Part shown: in pieces, positions 1 through 6,322 of the stretch
Position numbering within the stretch: position 1 is the stretch's first letter
How the letters are laid out: the number at the start of each line of letters is the position of its first letter
DNA from: Sulfuriferula multivorans
Lineage (GTDB): Bacteria > Pseudomonadota > Gammaproteobacteria > Burkholderiales > Thiobacillaceae
DNA: 12,050 nucleotides
Assembly (NCBI GenBank): GCA_010365175.1
Contig: JAAFGW010000060.1
Location: forward strand, 1 to 12,050
Direction: 5' to 3'
Translations under genes and position numbers: made by a program
The notes under the pieces: generated by a model
Databases searched by the model: none
Told to the model about the DNA's origin: nothing
Seen by the model: the letters and a program-made list of their open reading frames with translations, nothing else

Positions 1-40
1 ATCTGCGCTTTGCTTTTGGATGTGTGTGGTAATTACTAGA

Positions 41-60
41 ATTGGGTGTGTTCACCCAAT
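41..60. other. Perfect stem-loop upstream of pal
   Basis: ATTGGGTG (41-48) and CACCCAAT (53-60) form a perfect 8-bp stem with a 4-nt loop. There is no T-run after it, so it is not a classical intrinsic terminator. It may be a 3' processing or end structure of the gene to the left, which in this gene order is usually tolB, but that gene is not visible here. Confidence 0.5.
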
Positions 61-83
61 GTAAAGGGTGAGACCCATGCGGT

Positions 84-251
84 CTGGTGTCGTGAATCAG
101 AAATAGGGGAACAAAATGAAACGGATGGGTTTTTTCGCATGGCAAGGCGCGAGGAGGCGACATAGCTGGCTCTATGGCAACGACGCGCAACGCAGCCATG
201 CGGAAAAATACGCTGTTTCATGTTTCAGATATTTCTGATTCACGACACTAG
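84..251. repeat. Long imperfect-palindrome element (MITE- or REP-like)
   Basis: The outer arms 87-105 and 230-248 are a perfect 19-bp inverted repeat (core TGTCGTGAATCAGAAATA). Further pairing continues inward: ATGAAAC near 115 against GTTTCAT near 214, GCATGGC near 138 against GCCATGC near 195, and a central CATAG/CTATG hairpin. The whole stretch of about 165 bp can fold into one long interrupted hairpin. No reading frame or transposase is present and no target duplication is evident. It sits directly upstream of pal and may influence its transcription. A non-autonomous palindromic element is the best description; its family is not identified. Confidence 0.7.
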
Positions 252-306
252 GATAATTACACCGCGAAGAAAAACCTTTTTTAAAAAGTCACCAAAGGAG
301 AGATAA

Positions 307-885
307 ATGAACAAAATACTATGGTCCGTACTGCTGACATTAACCCTGACCGCATGCGGTACAACCAGTGGCACCAAAGCGACTGTTGAAGATCGCACAG
401 GCAGCAAGGCTGATGCGGCCATGACTTCCCAAGCCGGTGGCGCCTCGGGAGGCACCGAAACCTCTGCGCTGGGTGGCAAGAGTATGGGCGCAAGCGCACT
501 TGATGGCAGCAGCTATACCGGCGATCCCCGCAAAAATCCGGCCAGCCCCATGTCCAACCGCAGTGTGTATTTCGATTTCGACCAATTCACGGTGAAAGAC
601 GAATACCGCGCAATGCTGGAAGCGCATGCCGGTTACCTCCTTTCGAAGCGCGATGCACGCGTGATTTTGCAAGGCAATGCCGACGATCGTGGTAGCCGTG
701 AGTACAACCTGGCGCTGGGGCAAAAGCGTGCTGAAGCAGTTCGCAAAGCGCTCGCCGTACTGGGCGTGAGCGATGTGCAGATGGAAGCAGTCAGCTTTGG
801 CGAAGAAAAGCCGCGTAAAGAAGGTGATACCGAAGCAGCTTATACAGAAAACCGCCGCACCGATGTGGTGTATGCCGACGAGTAA
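307..885 (+). CDS. pal: Peptidoglycan-associated lipoprotein Pal
   Basis: Pal is an outer-membrane lipoprotein of the Tol-Pal complex. It binds peptidoglycan in the periplasm and helps outer-membrane constriction at division. Residues 1-16 form a lipoprotein signal peptide with lipobox L14-T-A-C17, so C17 is the lipidation site. Residues about 18-80 are a low-complexity Gly/Ser/Ala/Thr tether. Residues about 84-192 are an OmpA C-terminal domain with NRSVYFDFD (84-92), NADDRGSREYN (124-134) and NRRTD (182-186), the region that contacts diaminopimelate. The length of 192 aa is normal. AAGGAG lies 7 to 12 bases before the ATG and supports this start. The stop is immediately followed by the cpoB start, as in the usual tol-pal order. 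Confidence 0.97.
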   Translation: MNKILWSVLLTLTLTACGTTSGTKATVEDRTGSKADAAMTSQAGGASGGTETSALGGKSMGASALDGSSYTGDPRKNPASPMSNRSVYFDFDQFTVKDEYRAMLEAHAGYLLSKRDARVILQGNADDRGSREYNLALGQKRAEAVRKALAVLGVSDVQMEAVSFGEEKPRKEGDTEAAYTENRRTDVVYADE

Positions 886-1722
886 ATGGCGTTGAGGCCG
901 TTATTCAGCTTTGCATTTGTATTGGCGCTCATGCTGGTTCGACCGGCGTGGGCGGCTGATACGGATGAGCTCGCTCGACAGCTACAGGCAATGCAACAGA
1001 TCGTCAGTTCACTCGACGCCCGTCTTGCCAAACTGGAGAACGTAACCCAGCAAAACCAGCCGCTGCTGGGCATGCTGCAGGAAGTTGAAGCACTCAAGTC
1101 AGAGGTTGCCAAATTGCGCGGCCAGGCGGAAGTCCAGGTGCATCAGATGGACACGCTCGGCAAACGACAAAATGATTTGTATGTTGATCTGGATCAGCGT
1201 GTCACGGATCTCGCCAAATCACTCAAGCCGGCTTCAACAGCCGGGGTAGGTGTGCCCGAGGTGGCCCCTACACAGCCAGCACCTGCTGCTGTGGCGGCAT
1301 CCCCATCAGGGCCAGTGGCGGCACCCTCCGCGCCGCAGCTCGACCCGATGATGGAGTCACGCAGTTATGAGGCCTCGCTCGATCATTTTCGTGGGGCCAA
1401 CTACGCGGGCGCCATTGCCGGCTTCAAGGGTTTCCTTAAAGCTTATCCGGACAGCACGCTGGCATCCAATGCGCAGTATTGGATTGGCTATTCTTATTAC
1501 GCCTTGAAGGATTACAAATCGTCTTTGGCCCATCAGCAAAAATTGGTGGCGGTGTACCCAACCAGTGCCAAGGTGCCCGATGCCTTGCTCAATATCGCCA
1601 GCAGCATGATCGCGTTGGATGATTTAACGGGTGCACGCAAAGTCCTCGAAGAGCTGGTCGCCAAATATCCCGGCACCAATGCCGCCAATCTCGCCACCCG
1701 CCGACTGTCTGCACTCAAGTAA
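886..1722 (+). CDS. cpoB: Cell division coordinator CpoB (YbgF)
   Basis: CpoB is a periplasmic TPR protein that links Tol-Pal driven outer-membrane constriction with peptidoglycan synthesis at the septum. The ATG directly abuts the pal stop codon, so translation is probably coupled; no strong Shine-Dalgarno sequence is visible. Residues 1-23 are a signal peptide ending AWA, with predicted cleavage before ADTDEL. Residues about 27-115 are a heptad-rich coiled coil, the trimerisation region in the family. A Pro/Ala-rich linker covers about 115-152, and C-terminal TPR-like repeats run from about 158 to 275 (YEASLDHFRG, YWIGYSYYALKDY, ALLNIASSM). The length of 278 aa is typical. Confidence 0.95.
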   Translation: MALRPLFSFAFVLALMLVRPAWAADTDELARQLQAMQQIVSSLDARLAKLENVTQQNQPLLGMLQEVEALKSEVAKLRGQAEVQVHQMDTLGKRQNDLYVDLDQRVTDLAKSLKPASTAGVGVPEVAPTQPAPAAVAASPSGPVAAPSAPQLDPMMESRSYEASLDHFRGANYAGAIAGFKGFLKAYPDSTLASNAQYWIGYSYYALKDYKSSLAHQQKLVAVYPTSAKVPDALLNIASSMIALDDLTGARKVLEELVAKYPGTNAANLATRRLSALK

Positions 1723-1727
1723 GCATC

Positions 1728-2549
1728 ATGTCCGAATCTCAACCCCTCCACCCGCAAGGGGTCGGCCGTGGTAGTCCCCGCGAAGGGGAGGCCGGGGTTG
1801 TAAAGTTGCTAAAGCAACAACAACCACGCTCTCATGCCGATACATCGACTACCCCCACGCTCCACCCGCAAGGAGTAGGCCGTGGTTGTATAGACGATAA
1901 ATCGTCAACAACCACGCTCCGCTTAACGGAGGTGTTTTTTTCCTTGCAGGGCGAAACCAGCCGAGCTGGATTGCCAACGGTGTTCATTCGCCTGACCGGT
2001 TGCCCGTTACGGTGTCGCTGGTGCGATACGCCCTACAGTTTTCAGGGGGGTGAAACCGTCACCTTGACTGCGCTTCTTGCACAGGTTGCAGCGTTTGGCG
2101 TTGCAACGGTTTGTGTCACGGGGGGTGAACCCCTGGCGCAAAAAAACTGCTTGCCATTGCTGGTTGCGCTGTGTGACAGCGGGTATTCGGTCTCGCTTGA
2201 AACCAGCGGTGCGCTCGATGTCAGCAAGGTTGACCCGCGCGTCTCGCGCATTGTCGACATCAAGGCGCCGGATTCGGGCGAAGAAGCGCGCAACCGCTGG
2301 GAAAATATCGCGCACCTCACACCGCAGGACGAAATCAAATTCGTGCTGGCCAATCGGGCTGACTATGACTGGGCGCGTGAAGTGATGCATGCGCAAAAGC
2401 TCGCACAGGTCTGTCCGCTTTTGTTTTCGCCGGTGCAAGGTGAGTTGTCGCCGGCCAGCCTGGCCGAATGGATACTGGCCGATCGCTTGCCGGTGCGATT
2501 ACAGGTGCAACTCCACAAGCTGTTGTGGGGGAACACGCCCGGAAAATGA
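1728..2549 (+). CDS. queE: 7-carboxy-7-deazaguanine synthase QueE with N-terminal repeat insertion
   Basis: QueE is a radical-SAM enzyme that converts 6-carboxytetrahydropterin to 7-carboxy-7-deazaguanine in the preQ0/queuosine pathway. The core starts at about residue 64 (LRLTEVFFSLQGE). It has the Fe-S cluster motif C92-x3-C96-x2-C99 (GCPLRCRWCDT) and TGGEP at 131-135, which contacts SAM. The frame is 273 aa, roughly 50 to 60 longer than usual. The extra length is residues about 5-63, translated from palindromic repeats that keep the frame open; the peptide LHPQGVGRG occurs at 7-15 and again at 45-53. The ATG lies 5 nt after the cpoB stop. No convincing internal start exists between the insert and the core, so the long form is the best call. 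The 3' end overlaps queC by 4 nt. Confidence 0.9.
   Translation: MSESQPLHPQGVGRGSPREGEAGVVKLLKQQQPRSHADTSTTPTLHPQGVGRGCIDDKSSTTTLRLTEVFFSLQGETSRAGLPTVFIRLTGCPLRCRWCDTPYSFQGGETVTLTALLAQVAAFGVATVCVTGGEPLAQKNCLPLLVALCDSGYSVSLETSGALDVSKVDPRVSRIVDIKAPDSGEEARNRWENIAHLTPQDEIKFVLANRADYDWAREVMHAQKLAQVCPLLFSPVQGELSPASLAEWILADRLPVRLQVQLHKLLWGNTPGK
1746..1919 (+). repeat. Palindromic repeat pair inside the queE coding sequence
   Basis: Two direct copies of a 27-nt unit (1746-1772 and 1860-1886, 25/27 identical) are spaced exactly 114 bp apart, which is 38 codons. Each is followed by a nested hairpin. Hairpin A has outer stem GGTTGT (1796-1801)/ACAACC (1820-1825) and inner stem GTTGC/GCAAC around loop TAAA (1810-1813). 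Hairpin B has outer stem CGTGGTTGT (1881-1889)/ACAACCACG (1908-1916) and inner stem GACGA/TCGTC around the same loop TAAA (1898-1901). Inner stems differ in sequence but both pair perfectly. A third small stem, TCCCC/GGGGA, lies at 1775-1789. This is a structured, mobile-looking repeat family inserted in frame. Confidence 0.8.
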
Positions 2550-3274
2550 AGCCTGCCGTCATTCTGCTTTCAGGCGGGCTGGATTCCGCTACGGTCCTCG
2601 CCATTGCGCGTGAGTCGGGGTATGCCTGCCATGCCTTGAGTCTGGACTATGGTCAGCGTCACAAAGCCGAGCTCGTTGCGGCTGCTCGGGTGGCGAAAAC
2701 GCTGGGTGCAGTGGAACACCGGGTGATGCGTTTGGGATTAGGCGACATCGGGGGATCGGCGTTAACGGATTCAGCCATCGCCGTGCCCGAATGCGCGACC
2801 GAAGGTATTCCGGTGACCTATGTGCCCGCGCGCAACACCGTCATGCTGTCGCTGGCGCTCGCCTGGGCCGAAGTGCTGGGTTCGCGCGACATCTTCATTG
2901 GCGTCAATGCGGTTGATTATTCCGGTTACCCGGATTGCCGCCCCGAATTCATCGCCGCTTTCGAGCACATGGCCAATCTGGCTACACGTTCAGGCGTCGA
3001 AGGTGAACAACTCCAGATTCATGCGCCCTTGCAACACTTGACCAAAGCGCAGATCATTCAACGTGGTGTTGCGCTTGGGGTCGATTACGACCAGACCGTG
3101 AGCTGCTATCAGGCCGACACTGAAGGCTGGGCCTGCGGCCGGTGCGATTCCTGCCGGCTGAGACGCGAAGGGTTTATCGCTGCAGGCATCCCTGACCCCA
3201 CGCGATACGCGCATGAAATGGATGCGCGCGGACGCGACGATACGCGTTTCACCTCCACGCGAAACCCGGCATAA
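2546..3274 (+). CDS. queC: 7-cyano-7-deazaguanine synthase QueC
   Basis: QueC is an ATP-dependent enzyme that converts 7-carboxy-7-deazaguanine to preQ0, the step after QueE. The start is the ATG at 2546, overlapping the queE stop (ATGA). It gives MKPAVILLSGGLDS, the expected N-terminus; an upstream in-frame ATG at 2468 would only add 26 residues of out-of-frame queE. The PP-loop SGGLDS is at residues 9-14. The zinc-binding cysteines are C187, C197, C200 and C203 (ACGRCDSC). The length of 242 aa fits the family. The 4-nt overlap with queE indicates translational coupling. No queD or queF is visible in this window. Confidence 0.96.
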   Translation: MKPAVILLSGGLDSATVLAIARESGYACHALSLDYGQRHKAELVAAARVAKTLGAVEHRVMRLGLGDIGGSALTDSAIAVPECATEGIPVTYVPARNTVMLSLALAWAEVLGSRDIFIGVNAVDYSGYPDCRPEFIAAFEHMANLATRSGVEGEQLQIHAPLQHLTKAQIIQRGVALGVDYDQTVSCYQADTEGWACGRCDSCRLRREGFIAAGIPDPTRYAHEMDARGRDDTRFTSTRNPA

Positions 3275-3530
3275 AGTCGCCCCCCGTAAATAAACTGAAG
3301 CATCCTGACAACCCAGCTTCCATCTTGACGGCGGCGGCATCTCGACACTGAACCTCCGGTCGCTTGATCGCCCCGTATCCAGTCTTGTAGAGCTCGGCCT
3401 GATCAACGGGTCGCCTTTCACTGGTATTTTTTGTCCAGCAAAGGTTTTCGCCTGTACGGATTAAAATTGAGTCCTTTGCCCCGACTTTGTCGGCAAATAC
3501 CGCTTTCACATCTAGAGGACAAGTAATCCA
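3275..3530. other. Intergenic leader between queC and the transporter
   Basis: These 256 bp hold no supported gene. Visible structure: a stem-loop at 3475-3497 (TTTGCC/GGCAAA enclosing GAC-TTT-GTC) about 35 bp before the transporter start, and a purine-rich GAGGA near 3514 that can serve as its ribosome binding site. No terminator with a T-tract follows queC, and no convincing -35/-10 pair was found. Confidence 0.45.
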
Positions 3531-4712
3531 ATGACATACGAAGATTTTGCCAGTGCGCAATCGTTTTTCCTGTGGTCGACGTTCGCCGTCGCGTTGATAT
3601 TGGGCGCCGTGGTCAACAAGACCAACTTTTGCACCATGGGCGCGGTGTCTGACTGGGTCAATATGGGAGACACCGGGCGCCTGCGCGCCTGGGTGCTGGC
3701 CATCGCGATTGGCGTGCTGGGCATCATGGGTCTGGAAGCGGCCGGCCTGGTGCACCTCAGCAGCACCTTTCCGCCCTATCGCCAGAACAATCTGGTCTGG
3801 CTCGAAAACGTGCTGGGCGGAGCCCTGTTTGGTATTGGCATGACGCTCGCATCGGGCTGCACCAATAAAACGCTCGTCCGCGCCGGCGGCGGCAATCTGA
3901 AGTCGATCGTGGTGATACTGGTCGTCGCCGTGATCGCCTACTTCATGATCAACCCCTTCCCCGGTAGCGACAAAACCCTGTATTCGACCCTGTTCTATCC
4001 GTGGACCAACCCAACCACGATCACGTTGACCACCCAACAAGACCTTGGCGCCATGCTGTTCAAGGATAACGTTGCCACCGGCCGCATGGTGATGGGCGCC
4101 CTCATCGGTGGCTTGATGCTGCTGTGGGTGTTTAAATCAGCTGATTTCCGTTCCAGCTTCGACAACATACTCGGCGGCCTCGTGGTCGGCCTCGTGGTAC
4201 TGGCCGCCTGGTATGTGACCAGCAATGTCATGGTGGATGCCGGAGGCGAGATCATGTCGCTGCAAGCCTATGCCCAGAACTGGGATTTCTACGCACCTGC
4301 CGGGGCGATCCGTCCCGCCGATGCCGGCCCGCTGGCACCGCAGTCGTTTACCTTCGTCAACCCGTTGGGCCAGTCGCTCGGCTACCTGACCGGCGGACTC
4401 AAGAATACCCTGATTACCTTTGGCGTCGTTGCCGTTGCCGGCGTGATCGCCGGCTCGCTGCTGTGGGCGCTGGTATCGCGCAGCTTTCGTATCGAGTGGT
4501 TTGCCTCCGTACGCGACTTCGTTAACCACTTCATCGGCGCAGCGCTGATGGGTTTTGGCGGCGTGCTTGCGATGGGCTGCACCATCGGCCAAGGCGTTAC
4601 GGGTTTTTCTACCCTGGCCCTGGGTTCCATCCTGACCTTCGTTGCCATAGTCATAGGTAGCGCGGCCACCATGAAGGTGCAATACGCAATCATGATGCGT
4701 AGTGAAGGGTGA
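3531..4712 (+). CDS. YeeE/YedE-family sulfur (thiosulfate-type) transporter
   Basis: This is a polytopic inner-membrane protein of the YeeE/YedE (TsuA-like) family, with two sulfur-transport repeats. In characterised relatives, cysteines lining the channel hand thiosulfate through the membrane. Matching motifs here are NKTNFCTMGAV (C34), GMTLASGCTNKTL (C110) and GGVLAMGCTIGQG (C350). Many hydrophobic segments are visible, for example 15-28, 53-72, 95-110, 124-140, 187-201, 212-230, 294-315 and 335-385. The length is 393 aa. No TusA-like sulfur carrier gene, often a neighbour of such transporters, is adjacent. It has its own 5' leader. The substrate is inferred from family only; other reduced sulfur or selenium species are possible. 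Confidence 0.88.
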   Translation: MTYEDFASAQSFFLWSTFAVALILGAVVNKTNFCTMGAVSDWVNMGDTGRLRAWVLAIAIGVLGIMGLEAAGLVHLSSTFPPYRQNNLVWLENVLGGALFGIGMTLASGCTNKTLVRAGGGNLKSIVVILVVAVIAYFMINPFPGSDKTLYSTLFYPWTNPTTITLTTQQDLGAMLFKDNVATGRMVMGALIGGLMLLWVFKSADFRSSFDNILGGLVVGLVVLAAWYVTSNVMVDAGGEIMSLQAYAQNWDFYAPAGAIRPADAGPLAPQSFTFVNPLGQSLGYLTGGLKNTLITFGVVAVAGVIAGSLLWALVSRSFRIEWFASVRDFVNHFIGAALMGFGGVLAMGCTIGQGVTGFSTLALGSILTFVAIVIGSAATMKVQYAIMMRSEG

Positions 4713-4721
4713 TCAGAAACG

Positions 4722-4748
4722 GCGCGTCAGGATTAAAAACGCGCTTTT
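4722..4748 (+). terminator. Probable intrinsic terminator after the transporter gene
   Basis: GCGCGT (4722-4727) pairs with ACGCGC (4739-4744) across an 11-nt loop and is followed by TTTT (4745-4748). It starts 10 nt after the stop codon. The stem is short and the T-run only four bases, so it may be leaky. Confidence 0.5.
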
Positions 4749-4772
4749 CAGTTCATAAAACTGACATAAGCC

Positions 4773-4802
4773 TTTACCTCGTCATGCGGCATCGGCTATA
4801 AT
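4773..4802 (+). promoter_or_regulatory. Sigma-70 promoter of tRNA-Lys
   Basis: A perfect -10 hexamer TATAAT (4797-4802) is preceded by TTTACC (4773-4778) with an 18-bp spacer. The -35 is weak, matching TTGACA at four positions. Transcription would begin near 4809, giving a leader of about 58 nt before the mature tRNA. Confidence 0.7.
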
Positions 4803-4829
4803 TTCGCGCTTTCGCGGATAGGGTTTCTG

Positions 4830-4857
4830 CCAGTCGGCATGAACCAGTCGGCATGAA
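4830..4857 (+). repeat. Perfect 14-bp tandem duplication in the tRNA leader
   Basis: CCAGTCGGCATGAA occurs twice back to back (4830-4843 and 4844-4857), between the tRNA promoter and the tRNA 5' end. It looks like a recent slippage duplication in the pre-tRNA leader. Confidence 0.85.
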
Positions 4858-4866
4858 TAAATCAAC

Positions 4867-4942
4867 GGGCCGGTAGCTCAGCTGGTAGAGCAGTGGACTT
4901 TTAATCCATTGGTCCCGAGTTCGAATCTCGGCCGGCCCACCA
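4867..4942 (+). tRNA. tRNA-Lys (anticodon UUU)
   Basis: A complete 76-nt cloverleaf. The acceptor GGGCCGG (4867-4873) pairs with CCGGCCC (4932-4938), the D-stem is GCTC/GAGC, and the anticodon stem is GTGGA/TCCAT with loop CTTTTAA, so the anticodon is TTT. The T-arm is CCGAG-TTCGAAT-CTCGG, the discriminator is A, and the CCA end is encoded (4940-4942). It has its own promoter and a strong terminator, so it is a single-gene unit. Confidence 0.98.
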
Positions 4943-4954
4943 ACAATGCAAAAA

Positions 4955-4977
4955 GCCACGGGAAACCGTGGCTTTTT
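4955..4977 (+). terminator. Strong intrinsic terminator of tRNA-Lys
   Basis: A perfect 7-bp stem GCCACGG (4955-4961)/CCGTGGC (4966-4972) with a GAAA tetraloop is followed by TTTTTG. The A-run before it extends the pairing, so it can also work on the other strand. It begins 12 nt after the tRNA CCA end. Confidence 0.95.
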
Positions 4978-5068
4978 GTTTTTGATGTGGCGGTGTCAGC
5001 TATCGTGTCCCCATTTCCATCTTGCGACAGGCTGGCGCGCGTTGGGTGTCCTGTCTGGTGCATTCCGC

Positions 5069-5173
5069 TTATCCGTGATCGTCTTCTCGTTGGTGCTTGA
5101 TGGCGAGAATGATCACGGCGTCATGCGCCGGTTCATAGCGGTAGATTGCCAGCCTTGTCCAATGACACATGAG
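5069..5173 (-). pseudogene. C-terminal remnant of a ParE/RelE-type toxin
   Basis: On the minus strand, the last codons before the stop at 5069-5071 read WTRLAIYRYEPAHDAVIILA followed by IKHQRED. That resembles the C-terminal strand and helix of ParE-type toxins, where an IYRY...ILAI.HQRE pattern is typical. The upstream part of the frame (toward 5413) is not toxin-like and is only the shadow of yefM. The N-terminal two thirds of the toxin and its antitoxin are therefore missing. The break falls directly at the yefM promoter region, suggesting that the yefM-yoeB cassette replaced them. The fragment is short, so the assignment is moderate. Confidence 0.5.
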
Positions 5174-5192
5174 CCTGAACGGGGAGCAGTAT

Positions 5193-5243
5193 TTGCAACA
5201 AACACTCGGCACGGCTACACTTGCACAACTTAATGAACAAGTG
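5193..5243 (+). promoter_or_regulatory. Promoter and candidate operator of yefM-yoeB
   Basis: TTGCAA (5193-5198), a 17-bp spacer and TACACT (5216-5221) form a good sigma-70 promoter. An inverted repeat CACTTG (5218-5223)/CAAGTG (5238-5243) overlaps the -10 and extends to the ribosome binding site, as expected for TA autorepression. The operator is inferred from position and symmetry only. Confidence 0.6.
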
Positions 5244-5251
5244 AGGCCAAT

Positions 5252-5512
5252 ATGAAAGTCGTTACCTATTCCCATGCGCGAAATGCACTCAAGTCCGTAT
5301 TGGATGGGGTTGTCCAAGATGCCGACGTGGCCATCATCAGTCGTCGCGATGCAGAGGGCGATGCGGTGGTGATGTCGCTGGATAGCTACAACAGCATCAT
5401 GGAAACGCTGCACCTGACCAGCAACCCGTCGAATGCGTCAGCATTGGCCAGAGCAATCGCGCAGGACAAGGCTGGACAAGCGCAAGATCGTCAACTGCTG
5501 GCCGCTGATTAA
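5252..5512 (+). CDS. yefM: YefM-type antitoxin (Phd/YefM family)
   Basis: An 86-aa antitoxin that neutralises YoeB and binds its own promoter. The N-terminus MKVVTYSHARNALKSVLDGV, then VAIISRRD, DAVVMSLDSYNSIMETLHL, is the characteristic Phd/YefM DNA-binding fold. The C-terminal residues about 58-86 (ALARAIAQDKAG and onward) are the flexible toxin-binding tail. GAGG at 5243-5246 is correctly spaced from the ATG. The toxin gene follows after 2 nt, so the two are one operon. Confidence 0.93.
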   Translation: MKVVTYSHARNALKSVLDGVVQDADVAIISRRDAEGDAVVMSLDSYNSIMETLHLTSNPSNASALARAIAQDKAGQAQDRQLLAAD

Positions 5513-5514
5513 GC

Positions 5515-5778
5515 ATGCGCGCAATTCGCTTTGTGCCCGATGCGTGGGATGCCTACCTCTACTGGCAAGATCAGGACAAAAAGACACTCAAGCGGATAAA
5601 CCTTCTGATTACCGCCGCCGCTCGTGATCCTTTCATCGGCATCGGCAAGCCCGAGCCACTGCGTGGAGATTTATCCGGATATTGGTCTCGGCGCATCGAT
5701 GACGCAAACCGGCTGGTGTATCGCGCAACCGATGCAGAACTGGTCATTATTGCTTGCCGCTTCCACTACGACGGCTAA
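5515..5778 (+). CDS. yoeB: YoeB-type mRNA interferase toxin
   Basis: An 87-aa ribosome-dependent endoribonuclease of the YoeB/Txe family that cleaves mRNA in the A site. Family features are present: KPEPLRGDLSGYWSRRI, NRLVYR and a C-terminal CRFHYDG. By position, the catalytic residues of YoeB correspond to E47, R66, H84 and Y85, all intact, so the toxin should be active. The start codon lies 2 nt after the yefM stop, and the pair is transcribed from the promoter upstream of yefM. Confidence 0.94.
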   Translation: MRAIRFVPDAWDAYLYWQDQDKKTLKRINLLITAAARDPFIGIGKPEPLRGDLSGYWSRRIDDANRLVYRATDAELVIIACRFHYDG

Positions 5779-5780
5779 CT

Positions 5781-5797
5781 CCCGGACCAAGTTCGGG
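5781..5797. repeat. Small palindrome just after yoeB
   Basis: CCCGGA (5781-5786) pairs with TTCGGG (5792-5797) over a 5-nt loop, with one G-T pair, and is followed by ATGAC. It resembles the widespread intergenic CCCGGA-CAAG-TCCGGGATGAC type of palindrome. It has no T-run and starts 2 nt after the yoeB stop. Confidence 0.45.
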
Positions 5798-6001
5798 ATG
5801 ACGGATACCGCAACGTCTACAGCCTCTATGCACCTGCGGCAAAACATCAGTTTCCGTCGTGGATAATCAGTGCACTGACCCTAAACTCAGGGCTAAAAAC
5901 GCAATAACGAAAGCTTGACTCTCGTTCGTATCCCTGTTTTGCCATCTTGTTGAAAATATCGAAATAGCCAAAGCCTGACCCTTGTTCCATTATTTCGTCA
6001 C
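5798..6001. repeat. Intergenic stretch with degenerate GGGTCAG-type copies
   Basis: No gene is supported here. CTGACCCT occurs at 5875-5882 and CTGACCCTT at 5975-5983. A related AAGCTTGACTCTCGTTC at 5911-5927 resembles 5971-5987, one 60-bp step later, as a degenerate direct repeat. These cores match the CTGACCCC motif at the ends of the transposase element further right. The stretch separates yoeB from the next TA pair. Confidence 0.4.
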
Positions 6002-6042
6002 TTGCACCGCGCCTGGTGTGCTGACATAATGCCATCATTATG
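6002..6042 (+). promoter_or_regulatory. Promoter and operator of the VapBC/FitAB pair
   Basis: TTGCAC (6002-6007), a 17-bp spacer and CATAAT (6025-6030) form a good promoter. A perfect inverted repeat CATAATG (6025-6031)/CATTATG (6036-6042) with a 4-bp centre lies exactly on the -10 and the expected start site. This fits an autorepressing ribbon-helix-helix antitoxin. Confidence 0.7.
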
Positions 6043-6061
6043 ATGACGCGTGAGAAATGCG

Positions 6062-6322
6062 ATGCCTGATTTAACCATTCGGGGTGTTTCCGATGAGCTT
6101 CACGGCTGGCTGAAGCAACAAGCTGCAACGCACCATCGTTCTTTGAATAGGGAGGCGGTTGCCTTGCTCGAAAAAATCAGGGCGGGTACCAGGCAACACG
6201 GGCCGCGACTTAGCGCTGAAGAAATCATGTCCAAGGCAAAGCGTTTTGCCAATCTCCCAATACTTGACCACCGGAGCGCGGACGAGATTGTCGGGTATGA
6301 CGAAAGCGGACTGCCCGGCTGA
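6062..6322 (+). CDS. vapB: FitA/VapB-type ribbon-helix-helix antitoxin
   Basis: An 86-aa antitoxin partner of the PIN toxin downstream. Residues 1-39 (MPDLTIRGVSDELHGWLKQQ, then the SLNREAVALLEKI helix) form an Arc/FitA-like ribbon-helix-helix DNA-binding domain. The C-terminal half, with the FANLPILDHRSADEIVGYDE region, would bind and block the toxin. I chose the ATG at 6062 because the homologous part begins there; a GTG at 6050 in the same frame would add four residues. The stop TGA shares its A with the ATG of the toxin gene, so translation is coupled. Confidence 0.9.
   Translation: MPDLTIRGVSDELHGWLKQQAATHHRSLNREAVALLEKIRAGTRQHGPRLSAEEIMSKAKRFANLPILDHRSADEIVGYDESGLPG

Noticed and set aside
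1728..1930. A preQ1-type riboswitch before queE, suggested by hairpins near a queuosine gene
   Set aside because: queE starts 5 nt after cpoB, so there is no leader, and the hairpins lie inside the coding frame as repeat copies without the preQ1 aptamer layout.
3475..3497. Stem-loop as an intrinsic terminator of queC
   Set aside because: There is no T-tract after it and it lies about 200 bp from queC, close to the transporter start; it is more likely part of a leader.
3249..4040. A 263-codon open frame on the minus strand over the transporter gene
   Set aside because: It is antisense to a clearly conserved membrane protein, has no recognisable motif or hydrophobic pattern, and is rich in His/Gln/Gly/Asp as expected for the shadow of a GC-rich gene.
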